Below are positions 35,687-46,313 of a stretch of 64,000 nt of DNA, in pieces. The position numbers and the translations under genes are program-made. The number at the start of each line of letters is the position of its first letter. Positions within the stretch are counted from its first letter, which is position 1. A model generated the notes under the pieces. That model was not told the DNA's origin. It searched no databases and saw nothing but the letters and a program-made list of their open reading frames with translations. This stretch comes from Acetobacter ascendens (lineage in GTDB: Bacteria > Pseudomonadota > Alphaproteobacteria > Acetobacterales > Acetobacteraceae), in the NCBI RefSeq assembly GCF_001766235.1, contig NZ_CP015164.1:1287501-1351500 (forward strand). The letters run 5' to 3'.

Positions 35687-37015
35687 TTACTCCGCCACCA
35701 CAGGCACACCGCCCGCAGGCACCTGCACCAAGCCAGTGCCACCATACGCAGCCTTGTACTGCCGAATTCGGGCTTCCATTTCTGGCCGGAAATGCCGGAT
35801 CAGCCCCTGAATGGGCCATGCTGCGGCGTCACCCAGCGCACAAATAGTATGGCCTTCCACCTGCTTGGTCACCTGCTCCAGCAGATCAATTTCTTCTATT
35901 TCGGCTGTGCCCTGCACCATGCGGTTCATCATGCGCATCATCCACCCGGTGCCTTCCCGACATGGCGTGCACTGCCCGCAGCTTTCATGTTTAAAGAACT
36001 TTGAAAAACGCGCGATGGCTTCAATAATATCTGTGGATTTATCCATTACAATCATGCAAGCCGTACCTAAACCGGAACGTTCTGCACGCAAACTATCGTA
36101 ATCCATCAACACAGTTTCACAGATAGATTTGGGCAGCACAGGAACAGAGCAACCACCGGGAATAACGGCCAGCAGATTATCCCACCCACCGCGCACGCCA
36201 CCGCCATGTTTTTCAATAATCTCTTTAAGTGGAACGCCTAATTCTTCTTCAAACACACAAGGTGTATTCACATGGCCGGAAATGGCCATAAGTTTTGTGC
36301 CTGCATTATTGGGCCGCCCTAAGCCAGAAAACCAGGCAGCCCCACGCCGCATAATGGTGGAGGTAACAGCTATGCTTTCCACATTATTTACTGTGGTTGG
36401 GCAACCATACAACCCAGCCCCTGCCGGAAACGGGGGCTTCATACGGGGTTGGCCTTTTTTGCCTTCCAAGCTTTCCAGTAGAGCTGTTTCTTCCCCACAA
36501 ATATATGCGCCAGCACCACGATGGATACGGAAATCAAAATCCCATCCGCTACCAGCAGCATTTTTTCCGAGTAAACCAGCCGCGTAAGCCTCATCTATAG
36601 CTGCCTGAAGGCGCTCGGCTTCTCTACAAAATTCGCCACGGATATAAATATAAGATGCATGCGCCCCCATAGCGAAAGAGGCAATCATTGCGCTCTCTAT
36701 CAGCTTATGTGGTTCATGCCGCATAACTTCCCGGTCCTTACAGGTGCCGGGTTCTGATTCATCTCCATTAATAACGAGATAATGGGGGCGGCCATCAGAC
36801 TTTTTGGGCATGAATGACCACTTTAACCCGGTGGGAAAGCCCGCCCCACCCCGCCCGCGCAGGCCAGACGCTTTCATTTCCGCCACGACTGCATCTCGCC
36901 CTTTTGCGATAATATCTGCTGTATTCTCCCAGCCTCCCCGTTTACGCGCTGCGGGCAAACGCCAATCATTCTGGCCATAAAGATTGGTGAAGATACGGTC
37001 TTTATCCTGAAGCAT
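35687..37015 (-). CDS. nuoF: NADH-quinone oxidoreductase subunit F
   Basis: A 442-residue flavoprotein from the ATG at 37015 ([26 protein letters not shown] upstream). FMN and NADH sites are visible as [13 protein letters not shown] and [15 protein letters not shown], a glycine-rich [16 protein letters not shown] follows, and the N3 cluster ligands are [13 protein letters not shown] plus [10 protein letters not shown]. It oxidises NADH together with NuoE and NuoG. It is intact and separated from nuoG by five bases. In-frame codons further upstream run into nuoE and are not conserved. Confidence 0.95.
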   Translation of the reverse strand: MLQDKDRIFTNLYGQNDWRLPAARKRGGWENTADIIAKGRDAVVAEMKASGLRGRGGAGFPTGLKWSFMPKKSDGRPHYLVINGDESEPGTCKDREVMRHEPHKLIESAMIASFAMGAHASYIYIRGEFCREAERLQAAIDEAYAAGLLGKNAAGSGWDFDFRIHRGAGAYICGEETALLESLEGKKGQPRMKPPFPAGAGLYGCPTTVNNVESIAVTSTIMRRGAAWFSGLGRPNNAGTKLMAISGHVNTPCVFEEELGVPLKEIIEKHGGGVRGGWDNLLAVIPGGCSVPVLPKSICETVLMDYDSLRAERSGLGTACMIVMDKSTDIIEAIARFSKFFKHESCGQCTPCREGTGWMMRMMNRMVQGTAEIEEIDLLEQVTKQVEGHTICALGDAAAWPIQGLIRHFRPEMEARIRQYKAAYGGTGLVQVPAGGVPVVAE

Positions 37016-37026
37016 GGCCGTTTCTC

Positions 37027-37670
37027 CTATTTCTGATCCGGGGATGACGCAGACGTTTCCAAAAGAGTTTTTCTGCCCCCTTCCGGTGCTGAGCACATAC
37101 GGTTAATAGCTGGCCCAGCTTCTGACCTACGGCCTGCACGCAAATCTGCAATTAATGCTTCTGTGCGTGGACCATCCATATCTTCGTAGTAATCATCATC
37201 AATTTGCAGAATAGGTGCGTTGGCACATGCACCCAGGCATTCTACTTCTGTTAGCGTAAACAGACCATCTGCACTGGTTTCACCAAAATGATGAATCCCC
37301 GTTGCCTTACGGCAAGCCTCTGTTACCGCATTCGAACCACGTATAACCAGCATGGTGTGGTTGTGCAAACCTGAAGGTGATAGCGACCAATCGGCTTTGT
37401 GTTGAACATGGTGTAAAAAGAAGCAACCTCATACACACGTATTGGTGCCATCTCTAACCTGTGGGCAATTTCATCCATTGCCACAAGAGGTATCCATGCA
37501 CTGCCGGTTACACGGCCCATCTGGCGCTGTGCAATATATAAAAGTGGCATAACTGCACTGGCTTTGCGTTCTTCTGGGTATTTTTTAAGAACATTTACAA
37601 TTTCTGCTTCAGATTCATCATCAAAAGCAAAACTCTCCGGCTGTTTTGCCGGGGCCCAGGTGGTGTTCAT
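37027..37670 (-). pseudogene. nuoE: nuoE, frameshifted by a 2-base TA duplication
   Basis: The 24-kDa-type subunit carrying the N1a 2Fe-2S cluster. The first frame (ATG at 37670, overlapping the nuoD stop as ATGA) reads normally to YHLQVCTTTPCWL, then meets an extra TA (TATA at 37342-37345) and stops seven codons later. The rest continues in another frame from RGSNAVTEACRKATG, through the second ligand pair VECLGACANAPILQ, to a stop at 37027. Removing exactly two bases gives one frame of 213 codons. Cysteines of the cluster are thus divided between two frames. A TA duplication is what loss of an IS630-type element can leave behind, or simple slippage. Confidence 0.9.
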
Positions 37671-38947
37671 CGGTCAACCTCCCCGAACACAAGATCAAGC
37701 GATCCGATAATGGCCACTATGTCTGCCAGCATACCGCGGCGAGACAATTCATCAATGGCCTGAAGATGAGCAAATCCTGTTGGGCGAATTTTGCAGCGAT
37801 AAGGTCGGTTGCTTCCATCAGCAACCAGATACACCCCAAACTCTCCTTTAGGACTTTCTACCGCTGTATAGGTTGCACCGGGGGGTACGTGATACCCTTC
37901 GCTAAACAACTTGAAGTGATGAATGAGCGCTTCCATAGAACGCTTCATTTCTGCGCGTGGTGGCGGGCTGAACTTGGGGTCCTGCACCTTTACGTCTCCA
38001 GGGCGTATCTGGGCTAGGCATTGCTCAATAATCTTGACGCTTTCACGCATTTCCGCAACACGTACCAAATACCGATCATAACAATCGCCCTGCCGCGCTA
38101 CCGGCACATTGAATTTAACTTTGTGATAATTGTCATAGGGCTGATTACGACGCAGATCCCACGGCACACCAGAGGCACGCAAACACGGTCCGCTAAAGCC
38201 CCAAGCTAATGCTTGCTCTGTTGTAAAAACGCCAATACCAACAGTGCGCTGTTTCCAGATACGGTTTTCAGTCAGCAAACCTTCGAGTTCATCAATCCAT
38301 TTTGGAAACTCTTTGGCCCATACACCTATTTTATCTTCCAACTCTGCAGGAACATCACGTGCTACACCACCGGGGCGAAAATAATTGGCATGAAACCGTG
38401 CGCCAGATGCTGCCTCGTAAAACTCCAGAAGTTTTTCGCGTTCTTCATACCCCCACAAAGCAGGGGTAACGGCCCCACAATCTAGCCCCATAGCTGTAAG
38501 GTTGAGAATGTGGTTCAGAACACGCGTGATTTCCGCAAACATGACACGCAGCCACTTGGCACGTTCCGGAATTTCAATGCCTAGAAGTTTTTCCGTTGCC
38601 AGTGCAAATGCTTGCTCCTCACACATCGGAGAAACGTAATCCAGCCGATCAAAATACGGCAGAGCTTTCTGATAAGTTTTGTATTCTATCAGCTTTTCTG
38701 TGCCACGATGCAAAAGCCCAATATGAGGCACAGCACGTGCCACCACCTCGCCTTCCATCTCCAGAACCAAGCGCAACACACCATGCGCAGATGGATGCTG
38801 AGGCCCAAAATTCAGTGCGTGAGAATCAATTTCCACAACCTTGCGTGGTTCTTCTTCTGCCACCTTTTCTGGCACAAGACTTTCTGGAACATCTTGGCGC
38901 AGCACAGTATCTGCTGTTTCGATAAAGGTGTTTTTTACTTCAGTCAT
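37667..38947 (-). CDS. nuoD: NADH-quinone oxidoreductase subunit D
   Basis: A 426-residue 49-kDa-type subunit, here separate from NuoC. The quinone-site region is visible as [20 protein letters not shown] with the two histidines, then [19 protein letters not shown] and [14 protein letters not shown]; the C terminus is [13 protein letters not shown] as usual. The N-terminal 40 residues before [11 protein letters not shown] are an extension rich in acid residues. The start overlaps the nuoC stop by one base (TGATG). Confidence 0.95.
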   Translation of the reverse strand: MTEVKNTFIETADTVLRQDVPESLVPEKVAEEEPRKVVEIDSHALNFGPQHPSAHGVLRLVLEMEGEVVARAVPHIGLLHRGTEKLIEYKTYQKALPYFDRLDYVSPMCEEQAFALATEKLLGIEIPERAKWLRVMFAEITRVLNHILNLTAMGLDCGAVTPALWGYEEREKLLEFYEAASGARFHANYFRPGGVARDVPAELEDKIGVWAKEFPKWIDELEGLLTENRIWKQRTVGIGVFTTEQALAWGFSGPCLRASGVPWDLRRNQPYDNYHKVKFNVPVARQGDCYDRYLVRVAEMRESVKIIEQCLAQIRPGDVKVQDPKFSPPPRAEMKRSMEALIHHFKLFSEGYHVPPGATYTAVESPKGEFGVYLVADGSNRPYRCKIRPTGFAHLQAIDELSRRGMLADIVAIIGSLDLVFGEVDR

Positions 38948-39606
38948 CAGCCGGACCTCTTCATGCCCTGTCTGACTTCATGCGCTTTTTCGTCTCCGGG
39001 CAAAGTCAGCATGCCCTCCCATGGGGAAACGAAATCGAAATCTCGAAAATCTTGTGTCAAAGAAACAGGTTCTTTTACCACTTGCCTACGCTCCACATCG
39101 TAGCGGACCTGCTCATAGCCCGTTAAAGGGAAGTCCTTACGCAGTGGATGTCCCTCAAACCCATTATCTGTGAGAATACGCCGCATATCGGGTTGACCTG
39201 AGAAAACCACTCCAAACAGATCATAACATTCACGCTCCCACCATGTAGCGCAGGGCCATAAATGGTGCACGGAAGGCACGGCGGTCATTTCATTTGTCTG
39301 TACAATGACGCGAATACGGTGGTTATGCGTGACAGACAGGAGATTATAAACAACCTCAAAGCGTTGCGGTCGTTCTGGATAATCTACCCCACATAGATCC
39401 ATCAGTTGCTCAAAACGGTATGATGGATGATCCCTCAGCAACTCGAAGAAACTCAATAAATAATCTCGTTCTATTCGAACGACCAACTCACCTTTTTCTA
39501 CTGCCGCATAGGAAACTGAGGGCACGGTTGCCATAAAGGTAAAGGCCATGGCAGCCAGTCGCCCCTCAAGGCGCCCCTGCCGAGGATTTACAGGAAGTTC
39601 AGCCAC
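38947..39606 (-). CDS. nuoC: NADH-quinone oxidoreductase subunit C
   Basis: A 219-residue 30-kDa-type subunit. [21 protein letters not shown] and [26 protein letters not shown]-type core (seen from [15 protein letters not shown] onward), then [14 protein letters not shown], are the family signature. The start is GTG at 39606, overlapping the nuoB stop by eight bases, with AGGGAC eight bases upstream; an internal ATG at 39549 is an alternative. It stabilises the peripheral arm between NuoD and NuoB. Confidence 0.94.
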   Translation of the reverse strand: MAELPVNPRQGRLEGRLAAMAFTFMATVPSVSYAAVEKGELVVRIERDYLLSFFELLRDHPSYRFEQLMDLCGVDYPERPQRFEVVYNLLSVTHNHRIRVIVQTNEMTAVPSVHHLWPCATWWERECYDLFGVVFSGQPDMRRILTDNGFEGHPLRKDFPLTGYEQVRYDVERRQVVKEPVSLTQDFRDFDFVSPWEGMLTLPGDEKAHEVRQGMKRSG

Positions 39607-40159
39607 GGAGAATGGTCCCTGTCCGACGTATTTTTTTCTGAAGCAGCATGATGCCGTAAATCAAAGCTTCTGCCGTAGGTGGGCAGCCCGGCACATACAC
39701 ATCTACAGGCACAATGCGATCACACCCACGCACAACAGAATACGAATAGTGATAATACCCACCGCCATTGGCACAGGAGCCCATGGAAATAACCCAGCGT
39801 GGTTCAGCCATCTGCTCGTACAATCGGCGCAGCACAGGAGCCATTTTGTTGGTAAGCGTGCCAGCCACAATCATGACATCAGACTGACGCGGAGATCCTC
39901 GCGGGATAATACCCATACGGTCTAGATCATACCGCGGCATGTAAGCGTGGATCATTTCCACCGCGCAGCAAGCCAGCCCAAAGGACATAGGCCACAAGCT
40001 GCCTGTGCGCCCCCAGTTTACCAACTTATCCAAATTGGCAACAACAAAGTCTTTTTCGGCCAGAACGCCCGTAATACCCCGCACAACAGCATCTTGCTCT
40101 GGGCCGGGTGGAAGCGCTTCACGGTTCCATATAACCGCATCCTGCTGGTTGGCTGTCAT
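39599..40159 (-). CDS. nuoB: NADH-quinone oxidoreductase subunit B
   Basis: A 186-residue subunit carrying cluster N2, the last iron-sulfur centre before quinone. The four ligands are visible: two adjacent cysteines in [10 protein letters not shown], one in [17 protein letters not shown], and one in [15 protein letters not shown]. The N terminus is extended by about 30 residues. It starts 18 bases after nuoA and overlaps nuoC at its end. Confidence 0.96.
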   Translation of the reverse strand: MTANQQDAVIWNREALPPGPEQDAVVRGITGVLAEKDFVVANLDKLVNWGRTGSLWPMSFGLACCAVEMIHAYMPRYDLDRMGIIPRGSPRQSDVMIVAGTLTNKMAPVLRRLYEQMAEPRWVISMGSCANGGGYYHYSYSVVRGCDRIVPVDVYVPGCPPTAEALIYGIMLLQKKIRRTGTILRG

Positions 40160-40177
40160 GGCTGTATCTCCCTCACC

Positions 40178-40543
40178 TCAATCCCAATCCAGCGCGCCCT
40201 TGCGCCATTCGTACAAAAAGCCAATGCCCAGCACGGCCAGAAACCCAAGCATAGAAAGAAAGCCAAACAGCCCAATGCGCCCTAAAGTGATGGCCCACGG
40301 GAACAGGAATGCAACTTCCAGATCGAAAATGATGAACAGAATGGCGACCAGATAAAAACGCACATCAAACCGACGGCGCGCATCATCAAATGCTTCAAAA
40401 CCGCATTCATAAGCTGTGAGTTTTTCAGAATACGGTTTCTGGTGGCCGCTTAGTAGCGCCATACCCAGCATGGCGGCGGCAATAATAACCGACATGCCCC
40501 CAAACACGAGAACTGGCGCATAGTCACCAAGAACAGACTGCAT
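40178..40543 (-). CDS. nuoA: NADH-quinone oxidoreductase subunit A
   Basis: A 121-residue membrane subunit with three helices, the first gene of the nuo operon. ATG at 40543 ([16 protein letters not shown]) is preferred; an upstream in-frame codon at 40561 adds six residues. [23 protein letters not shown] is the conserved loop (in two parts: [12 protein letters not shown] and [15 protein letters not shown]), followed by [13 protein letters not shown]. The 211-base region upstream to the tRNA gene holds the operon promoter, though no clear -35/-10 pair was picked out. Confidence 0.94.
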   Translation of the reverse strand: MQSVLGDYAPVLVFGGMSVIIAAAMLGMALLSGHQKPYSEKLTAYECGFEAFDDARRRFDVRFYLVAILFIIFDLEVAFLFPWAITLGRIGLFGFLSMLGFLAVLGIGFLYEWRKGALDWD

Positions 40544-40772
40544 GGTGTGGTTCCTGCACATGTTTAAGCCGCAGTGGCTTTTGTTTCATGCAGCAACCCT
40601 AGCCCCAACATCCTGCGCACGGATATGCACGAACGCGTTGGGTATGGGGCACTTTCTTGTGAAGGCCGAATTTTAAAGGGGAATTGAGAGGTCAGAGAAT
40701 GTTCTGACCAAAACACACACAGGCAGCAATGGAACTAAGTCCATTGTGCATGTGGGTTACCATTTGGGGAAA

Positions 40773-40847
40773 TGGTGGGCAATGACGGGATCGAACCGCC
40801 GACCATCTCGGTGTAAACGAGACGCTCTACCGCTGAGCTAATTGCCC
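40773..40847 (-). tRNA. tRNA-Val (anticodon UAC)
   Basis: On the minus strand the acceptor GGGCAAT pairs with ATTGCCC, the D arm is GCTC...GAGC, the anticodon stem TCTCG/CGAGA holds the loop TTTACAC with anticodon TAC, and the T arm contains GGTTCGATCCC. The discriminator base is A and CCA is encoded (40775-40773). The hupB to tRNA-Val to nuoA order is common in alphaproteobacteria. Confidence 0.95.
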
Positions 40848-40869
40848 GAGCCCTATGTGCCATAAACAG

Positions 40870-40910
40870 AAAAGGCCGACAACCCCTTTTTTTGAGATTG
40901 TCGGCCTTTT
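40870..40910 (-). terminator. Terminator after hupB
   Basis: A 13-base stem (AAAAGGCCGACAA at 40870-40882 with TTGTCGGCCTTTT at 40898-40910) and a loop of 15 bases. On the minus strand the stem ends in TTTT, giving a rho-independent terminator for hupB just before the tRNA gene. Confidence 0.85.
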
Positions 40911-40934
40911 TCAGAAAAAAATTTTCTGACGGAA

Positions 40935-41222
40935 TTAACCGCTGACGGCATCCTTCAGCGCCTTGCCCGGCTTGAAGCGGACAGAGGTGGAAGCAGGGAT
41001 ATCGATTTCTTCACCCGTACGCGGGTTGCGGCCTTTAGCAGCCTTGCGGGTTGCGGTCACGAATGTGCCAAAACCAACCAGACGTACTTCCTGCTTTGTG
41101 GACAGGGCCTTTTCGATCGCACCGAATACGGCATCGACCACTTCACCGGCTTTTGCCTTGGGCAGGTCAACAGCTTCAGCCACTGCTGAAACGAGTTCCT
41201 GCTTATTGAGCGGCTTCTCCAT
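40935..41222 (-). CDS. hupB: DNA-binding protein HU
   Basis: A 95-residue histone-like protein. The DNA-binding arm is visible as FGTFVTATRKAAKGRNPRTG followed by the intercalating proline region IDIPASTSVRFKPGKALK; NKQELVSAVAEAVDLPKAKA is the N-terminal helix pair. HU binds and bends DNA without strong sequence preference and organises the nucleoid. IHF would show a more extended arm and different helix 1. It lies downstream of lon, 145 bases away, and has its own terminator. Confidence 0.95.
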   Translation of the reverse strand: MEKPLNKQELVSAVAEAVDLPKAKAGEVVDAVFGAIEKALSTKQEVRLVGFGTFVTATRKAAKGRNPRTGEEIDIPASTSVRFKPGKALKDAVSG

Positions 41223-41366
41223 CCTTACGCCTTTCTATTTCTTACATCTGTTCGGAACGGCGGGCGGCCTTTTCGTCCGCCTGTCCGCTACCTGAACGCA
41301 CTATGAAGCCGTTTTCCGCCACGTCAACCAAGCAAACGCAACTTCGTGGGCTCTTACCCCTTCTAT

Positions 41367-43892
41367 TCAGTGTGGCAACACCGGAAGAGTGGATTCTCCA
41401 CTAGCCGCTGGCAGTGGATCTGGCACATCTTCCCACTCAATTGGCTGAGGCTGACGCACCAGCGCACGCGCCAGAACTTCATCCACATGAGAGACAGGAA
41501 CGATTTCCAGTTTCTTCTTCACGTTTTCAGGGATTTCCGTAAGGTCCTTCTCATTTTCCTTGGGAATGAACACTGTACGAATGCCCGCACGCAAGGCCGC
41601 AAGCAGCTTTTCTTTCAAGCCACCAATAGCCAGCACACGCCCACGTAAGGTGATTTCACCCGTCATGGCTACATCCCGACGGATGGGAATACCTGTCAGC
41701 ACGCTCACCAAGGATGTGACCATCGCCACACCGGCGGAAGGGCCATCTTTGGGAGTCGCACCTTCTGGCACGTGCACATGGAAGCTGCGCTTATCAAACA
41801 AGGTGGGCACAATGCCAAAGCTGGTTGCCCGACTCCGTACAAAGGAGAATGCCGCAGAAATGCTCTCCTTCATCACGTCGCCCAGTTTACCGGTTTCAAC
41901 AATACCACCCTTGCCCGGCACCATAACGCTTTCAATGGTCAGGATTTCCCCGCCCACTTCGGTCCAAGCCAGACCGGTTACAACGCCAACCATGTCTTCT
42001 GCCTCAGTTTCCCCATAGCTGAAGCGGCGCACACCTGCGTATTTATCCAGATTCTTGGAAGTAACAGAAACTTTCTTGGCCTTACCGGTGACAATTTCCT
42101 TCACGGCCTTACGGGCAAGCCGTGCAAGTTCACGTTCCAGATTACGTACACCAGCCTCACGCGTGTAATAGCGAATCAGATCACGCACGGCGTCATCTAT
42201 AATCGACCATTCACCCGGCTTGAGGTTATGCGCCTGCGTTTGCTTGGAAATGAGGTGGCGTTTAGCGATTTCCACCTTTTCATCTTCCGTATAGCCGGAC
42301 AGACGAATGATCTCCATACGATCCAGCAGAGGCTGCGGCATGTTCAGGCTATTGGCTGTGGTAACGAACATGACATCAGACAGATCGTAATCTACTTCCA
42401 GATAATGATCTGCAAATGTGCTGTTCTGTTCCGGATCCAACACTTCAAGTAGTGCGGATGCCGGATCTCCACGCCAATCAGACCCCAGCTTGTCAATTTC
42501 ATCCAGGAGGAACAGTGGATTCGAGACTTTCGCCTTCTTCATCCCCTGAATGATCTTGCCGGGCATGGAGCCAATATACGTGCGGCGATGGCCACGGATT
42601 TCAGCTTCATCACGCACGCCACCCAGTGACATACGCACATAGTGCCGCCCCGTTGCCTTGGCGATAGAACGTGCCAAAGACGTTTTACCAACACCCGGAG
42701 GACCTACCAGGCACAGAATCGGGCCTTTCAGCTTCTGGGACCGACTTTGAACAGCCAGATATTCCAGAATCCGCTCTTTAACCTTTTCCAGACCATAGTG
42801 ATCTGTATCCAGAATTTTTTCTGCTTCTGTCAGATCATGTTTGACCTTAGTCCGCTTTTTCCACGGAATACTCAGCAACCAATCCAGATAATTCCGCACA
42901 ACTGTAGATTCGGCAGACATCATGCTCATGCCACGCAGCTTTTTCAGCTCCGCTACAGCTTTTTCATGCGCTTCCTTAGAGAGCTTGGTTTTAGCAATGC
43001 GTTCTTCCAGTTCGGATGTTTCATCCTTACCGTCTTCGCCTTCACCCAGCTCTTTCTGAATCGCCTTGAGCTGTTCGTTCAGATAGTACTCGCGCTGCGT
43101 TTTTTCCATCTGGCGTTTAACGCGGTTGCGAATCTTCTTTTCAACCTGAAGAACATCAATTTCCGCCTCAATATGTGCGAAAACCTTTTCCAACTGCGCC
43201 ATGACTGTTGGCGCTTCCAGAATTTCCTGTTTTTCCGCAATCTTAAGGTTCAGGTGGCTGGTTACAGTATCTGCCAGCTTAGCCAGATCACTGATCTGAT
43301 TCAGAGAAACCAGCACTTCGGACGCAATCTTCTTGTTGAGCTTCATATACTGCTCAAACTGAGACACGATAGAACGCCCAAGTGCCTCGGCTTCTGGCCC
43401 TTCAGCCGCCTGCTCTGGCATATCCTCAATATCGGCCTCGAAGTGCCCTTCCACCTCGTGCAAGGTTTTTACGCGTACGCGCTTCACCCCTTCCACCAGC
43501 ACCTTCACGGTGCCGTCTGGCAGTTTCAGCAACTGCAGAATGGTTGAAAGCGTGCCAACCCGATAAATATCATCGGCTGAAGGATCATCCTGCGCCGCAT
43601 CTTTTTGGGCAACCAGCAGAATGTGGCGGTCATCTTTTGTGACCGTTTCCAAAGCTTTTACAGATTTTTCGCGCCCAACAAACAAGGGCACAATCATATG
43701 CGGGAACACCACAATATCGCGCAGTGGCAGAACAGCCACATGCACCGGAGCTTTAGCAGCTTCCTGAGCTTCTGGCTCTGCTGCGGCTTCTACAACTGGT
43801 GTAGTTTGAGGCGTGGCTTCTGCTACCACTTCCGGCTTGGTTTTTGTTGCAGTCCGGCGTCTGCGTTTCACTGGTTTTTCGTTATCAGCCAT
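41367..43892 (-). CDS. lon: ATP-dependent protease La
   Basis: An 841-residue protease from the ATG at 43892, which has AGGAGG upstream. The Walker A motif is [12 protein letters not shown], Walker [12 protein letters not shown], and the serine-lysine dyad is [10 protein letters not shown] and [14 protein letters not shown]. Before the usual N-terminal domain (which begins [15 protein letters not shown]) there is an extra stretch of about 50 residues: a basic patch [13 protein letters not shown] followed by Ala/Pro/Glu/Thr-rich low-complexity sequence. Lon degrades misfolded and regulatory proteins. It is in the clpP-clpX-lon-hupB cluster but has its own upstream region after a clpX terminator. 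Confidence 0.96.
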   Translation of the reverse strand: MADNEKPVKRRRRTATKTKPEVVAEATPQTTPVVEAAAEPEAQEAAKAPVHVAVLPLRDIVVFPHMIVPLFVGREKSVKALETVTKDDRHILLVAQKDAAQDDPSADDIYRVGTLSTILQLLKLPDGTVKVLVEGVKRVRVKTLHEVEGHFEADIEDMPEQAAEGPEAEALGRSIVSQFEQYMKLNKKIASEVLVSLNQISDLAKLADTVTSHLNLKIAEKQEILEAPTVMAQLEKVFAHIEAEIDVLQVEKKIRNRVKRQMEKTQREYYLNEQLKAIQKELGEGEDGKDETSELEERIAKTKLSKEAHEKAVAELKKLRGMSMMSAESTVVRNYLDWLLSIPWKKRTKVKHDLTEAEKILDTDHYGLEKVKERILEYLAVQSRSQKLKGPILCLVGPPGVGKTSLARSIAKATGRHYVRMSLGGVRDEAEIRGHRRTYIGSMPGKIIQGMKKAKVSNPLFLLDEIDKLGSDWRGDPASALLEVLDPEQNSTFADHYLEVDYDLSDVMFVTTANSLNMPQPLLDRMEIIRLSGYTEDEKVEIAKRHLISKQTQAHNLKPGEWSIIDDAVRDLIRYYTREAGVRNLERELARLARKAVKEIVTGKAKKVSVTSKNLDKYAGVRRFSYGETEAEDMVGVVTGLAWTEVGGEILTIESVMVPGKGGIVETGKLGDVMKESISAAFSFVRSRATSFGIVPTLFDKRSFHVHVPEGATPKDGPSAGVAMVTSLVSVLTGIPIRRDVAMTGEITLRGRVLAIGGLKEKLLAALRAGIRTVFIPKENEKDLTEIPENVKKKLEIVPVSHVDEVLARALVRQPQPIEWEDVPDPLPAASGESTLPVLPH

Positions 43893-44037
43893 GATGATGA
43901 CCTCCTGACAAGGACGATCCGGACACGGCACCCGCCTTGCGGCATACCCTGTTCCGTACAAGAGCCAACGCGGTGAAAGCTCTTTTGTCTATCCTTATGT
44001 CGTTATTCACAGCGTTTTACACAATGGGACAGTGACA

Positions 44038-44074
44038 AAAACAGCGCTGGAGCATGTGCCGCCAGCGCTGTTTT
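44038..44074 (-). terminator. Terminator after clpX
   Basis: AAAACAGCGCTGG (44038-44050) pairs perfectly with CCAGCGCTGTTTT (44062-44074), with an 11-base loop and a T tract on the minus strand. It lies 17 bases beyond the clpX stop, so lon is transcribed from its own promoter between 43893 and 44037. Confidence 0.9.
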
Positions 44075-44090
44075 GTGAACATTTCCCAAC

Positions 44091-45356
44091 TTAAGCAGAT
44101 TGTTCTGCCGGGACGTCTTTCTTTTTTCCGTAGACATAGACCGGACTGGCCTTGCCTTCCGCAACATCCCGGTTAACCACCACTTCCTCTACATTTTCGA
44201 GGCCCGGTAGATCGAACATGGTCGACATCAGGATACTTTCCAGAATGGAGCGTAACCCACGTGCACCCGTCTTTCGCACAATAGCGCGATCTGCAATGGC
44301 TTTTAGCGCATCATCCGTGAAGTCCAGCTGTACATCTTCCATCTGGAACAAACGCTGATACTGCTTAACCAACGCATTTTTGGGTTCTGTCAAAATCTTG
44401 ATAAGCGCAGCTTCGTCCAGATCCCCCAGCGTTGCAATAACTGGCAGACGCCCAATGAATTCTGGAATCAGGCCAAACTTCATCAAGTCTTCCGGTTCTG
44501 CGTCGTGCAGGATTTCCCCCGTCTTACGCTCATCTGGAGCACGTACATCGGCGCCAAAGCCAATGTTGGTTCCCTTACCGCGGGCAGAAATAATCTTGTC
44601 TAGCCCAGCAAAAGCACCACCGCAGATAAACAACATGTTGGTAGTGTCTACTTGCAGGAATTCCTGCTGCGGATGCTTGCGCCCACCCTGCGGAGGAACA
44701 GAAGCAACTGTGCCTTCCATCAGTTTCAGCAGCGCCTGCTGCACACCTTCACCGCTTACATCGCGCGTGATGGAAGGATTATCTGACTTTTTAGAAATCT
44801 TGTCGATTTCATCAATATACACAATGCCACGCTGTGCGCGTTCCACATTGTAGTCAGATGCTTGCAACAGCTTGAGAATGATGTTTTCAACATCTTCCCC
44901 CACATACCCCGCTTCTGTCAGGGTTGTAGCGTCCGCCATTGTAAAAGGCACATCCAGAATACGCGCCAGCGTCTGGGCCAGCAGAGTTTTGCCGGAACCT
45001 GTAGGGCCAATAAGTAGGATGTTGGATTTTGCAATCTCAACATCACCAGCTTTGGCAACCTGCGTAAGGCGCTTATAATGGTTATGCACAGCCACAGACA
45101 AAACCTTTTTGGCTTCAGCCTGCCCGATTACATAATCATCCAGAACCTTGCAGATTCCCCGCGGTGTCGGCACACCCTCGCGCGATTTAACAAGGGAAGT
45201 CTTGTTCTCTTCACGGATGATATCCATGCAGAGCTCAACACACTCATCACAAATGAACACCGTGGGACCGGCAATCAGCTTGCGAACCTCATGTTGTGAC
45301 TTTCCACAGAACGAGCAGTAAAGCGTGTTCTTAGAATCACCGGACTTCGTATTCAT
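44091..45356 (-). CDS. clpX: ATP-dependent Clp protease ATP-binding subunit ClpX
   Basis: A 421-residue AAA+ unfoldase. The N-terminal zinc-binding domain has [10 protein letters not shown] and [10 protein letters not shown]; Walker A is [14 protein letters not shown], Walker [11 protein letters not shown], and the pore loop region GYVGEDVEN follows. The arginine finger and sensor 2 regions are present ([24 protein letters not shown]). It delivers substrates to ClpP, encoded directly upstream. The intergenic distance to clpP is 120 bases. Confidence 0.96.
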   Translation of the reverse strand: MNTKSGDSKNTLYCSFCGKSQHEVRKLIAGPTVFICDECVELCMDIIREENKTSLVKSREGVPTPRGICKVLDDYVIGQAEAKKVLSVAVHNHYKRLTQVAKAGDVEIAKSNILLIGPTGSGKTLLAQTLARILDVPFTMADATTLTEAGYVGEDVENIILKLLQASDYNVERAQRGIVYIDEIDKISKKSDNPSITRDVSGEGVQQALLKLMEGTVASVPPQGGRKHPQQEFLQVDTTNMLFICGGAFAGLDKIISARGKGTNIGFGADVRAPDERKTGEILHDAEPEDLMKFGLIPEFIGRLPVIATLGDLDEAALIKILTEPKNALVKQYQRLFQMEDVQLDFTDDALKAIADRAIVRKTGARGLRSILESILMSTMFDLPGLENVEEVVVNRDVAEGKASPVYVYGKKKDVPAEQSA

Positions 45357-45476
45357 CAGCCCACTCCCTCGATCATCCCAGGCCCCATCGCACCGAGAGC
45401 CGAGTCCCAGAACGTGTGTGCCTGCTTCACGGCAGGCGCCTTCCCTATTGTAACAGGAAGATTACTGTACGCCAGA

Positions 45477-46130
45477 TTAAGGATGACTTTTATCCTTCTT
45501 GCCTGTTTCTGTCGCCTTATGGTGGCTGATCACCTCATCCACGATCCCGAAGGACTGAGCTTCGTGAGCAGACATATATGTGTCACGCTCCAGCTTCTGC
45601 TCAATTTCCTCCAGCGTGCGACCTGTATGTTCACGGTAGATTTCATTCAGTTTCTGACGAATGATCAGAATTTCACGCGCCTGAATTTCGATATCACTTG
45701 CCTGCCCCTGCGCACCGCCAGAAGGCTGATGCACCATAACGCGTGCATTAGGCAGTGCGAAACGGCGCCCTTTTTCACCCCCAGCCAACAACAAGGAACC
45801 CATAGAGGCTGCCTGCCCGATGCACACTGTGCTTACGGGGCTACGGATATATTGCATGGTATCATAAATTGCCAAACCGGCAGAAACCACGCCACCCGGG
45901 CTGTTAATGTAAAAAGAGATTTCCTTGTTAGGATTCACGCTTTCCAGATACAGAAGCTGCGCGGAAATCAAGGATGCAACCTGATCGTAAACGGGACCAG
46001 TCAGGAAGATGATCCGCTCTTGAAGCAGGCGGGAATAGATATCAAACGCCCGCTCACCGCGAGAGGTCTGTTCGACCACCATCGGCACCAGCGCATTGCT
46101 GAAAATCTCAACGGGATCACGATCCCTCAT
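45477..46130 (-). CDS. clpP: ATP-dependent Clp protease proteolytic subunit
   Basis: A 217-residue serine protease from the ATG at 46130 ([12 protein letters not shown]), which has GGGA nine bases upstream; earlier codons (46139, 46190) lack a suitable site. The catalytic serine is in [14 protein letters not shown], the histidine in [13 protein letters not shown], and the aspartate in [28 protein letters not shown] is the oxyanion-strand region. ClpP forms two heptameric rings and works with ClpX. The length and motifs are standard. Confidence 0.95.
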   Translation of the reverse strand: MRDRDPVEIFSNALVPMVVEQTSRGERAFDIYSRLLQERIIFLTGPVYDQVASLISAQLLYLESVNPNKEISFYINSPGGVVSAGLAIYDTMQYIRSPVSTVCIGQAASMGSLLLAGGEKGRRFALPNARVMVHQPSGGAQGQASDIEIQAREILIIRQKLNEIYREHTGRTLEEIEQKLERDTYMSAHEAQSFGIVDEVISHHKATETGKKDKSHP

Positions 46131-46274
46131 ACCACTCATTCCCGTATAAAAAACTGAATTAGCCTTTCCCACCTTCCTGCGCAAACACAAGAAAGCTCAG
46201 GCACTCTGGTTCAAGATAGAGATAAAGTGGAAAGATGCCACCCCGGAAAAGAAAAACATGCCCAAAAAGAATGC

Positions 46275-46296
46275 CCCGCCAGTTCACACTGGCGGG
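46275..46296 (-). terminator. Terminator after tig
   Basis: CCCGCCAGT (46275-46283) and ACTGGCGGG (46288-46296) form a perfect 9-base stem with a four-base loop. On the minus strand GCATTC and TTTTT follow, 18 bases after the tig stop at 46314. clpP thus has its own promoter in 46131-46274. Confidence 0.82.
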
Positions 46297-46313
46297 ACAC
46301 GGCCTTTTTCTTA

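Noticed and set aside
42642-43547. A 301-codon open frame on the plus strand across lon
   Set aside because: Antisense to well conserved Lon sequence, with Phe- and Gln-rich composition and no motif. A shadow frame.
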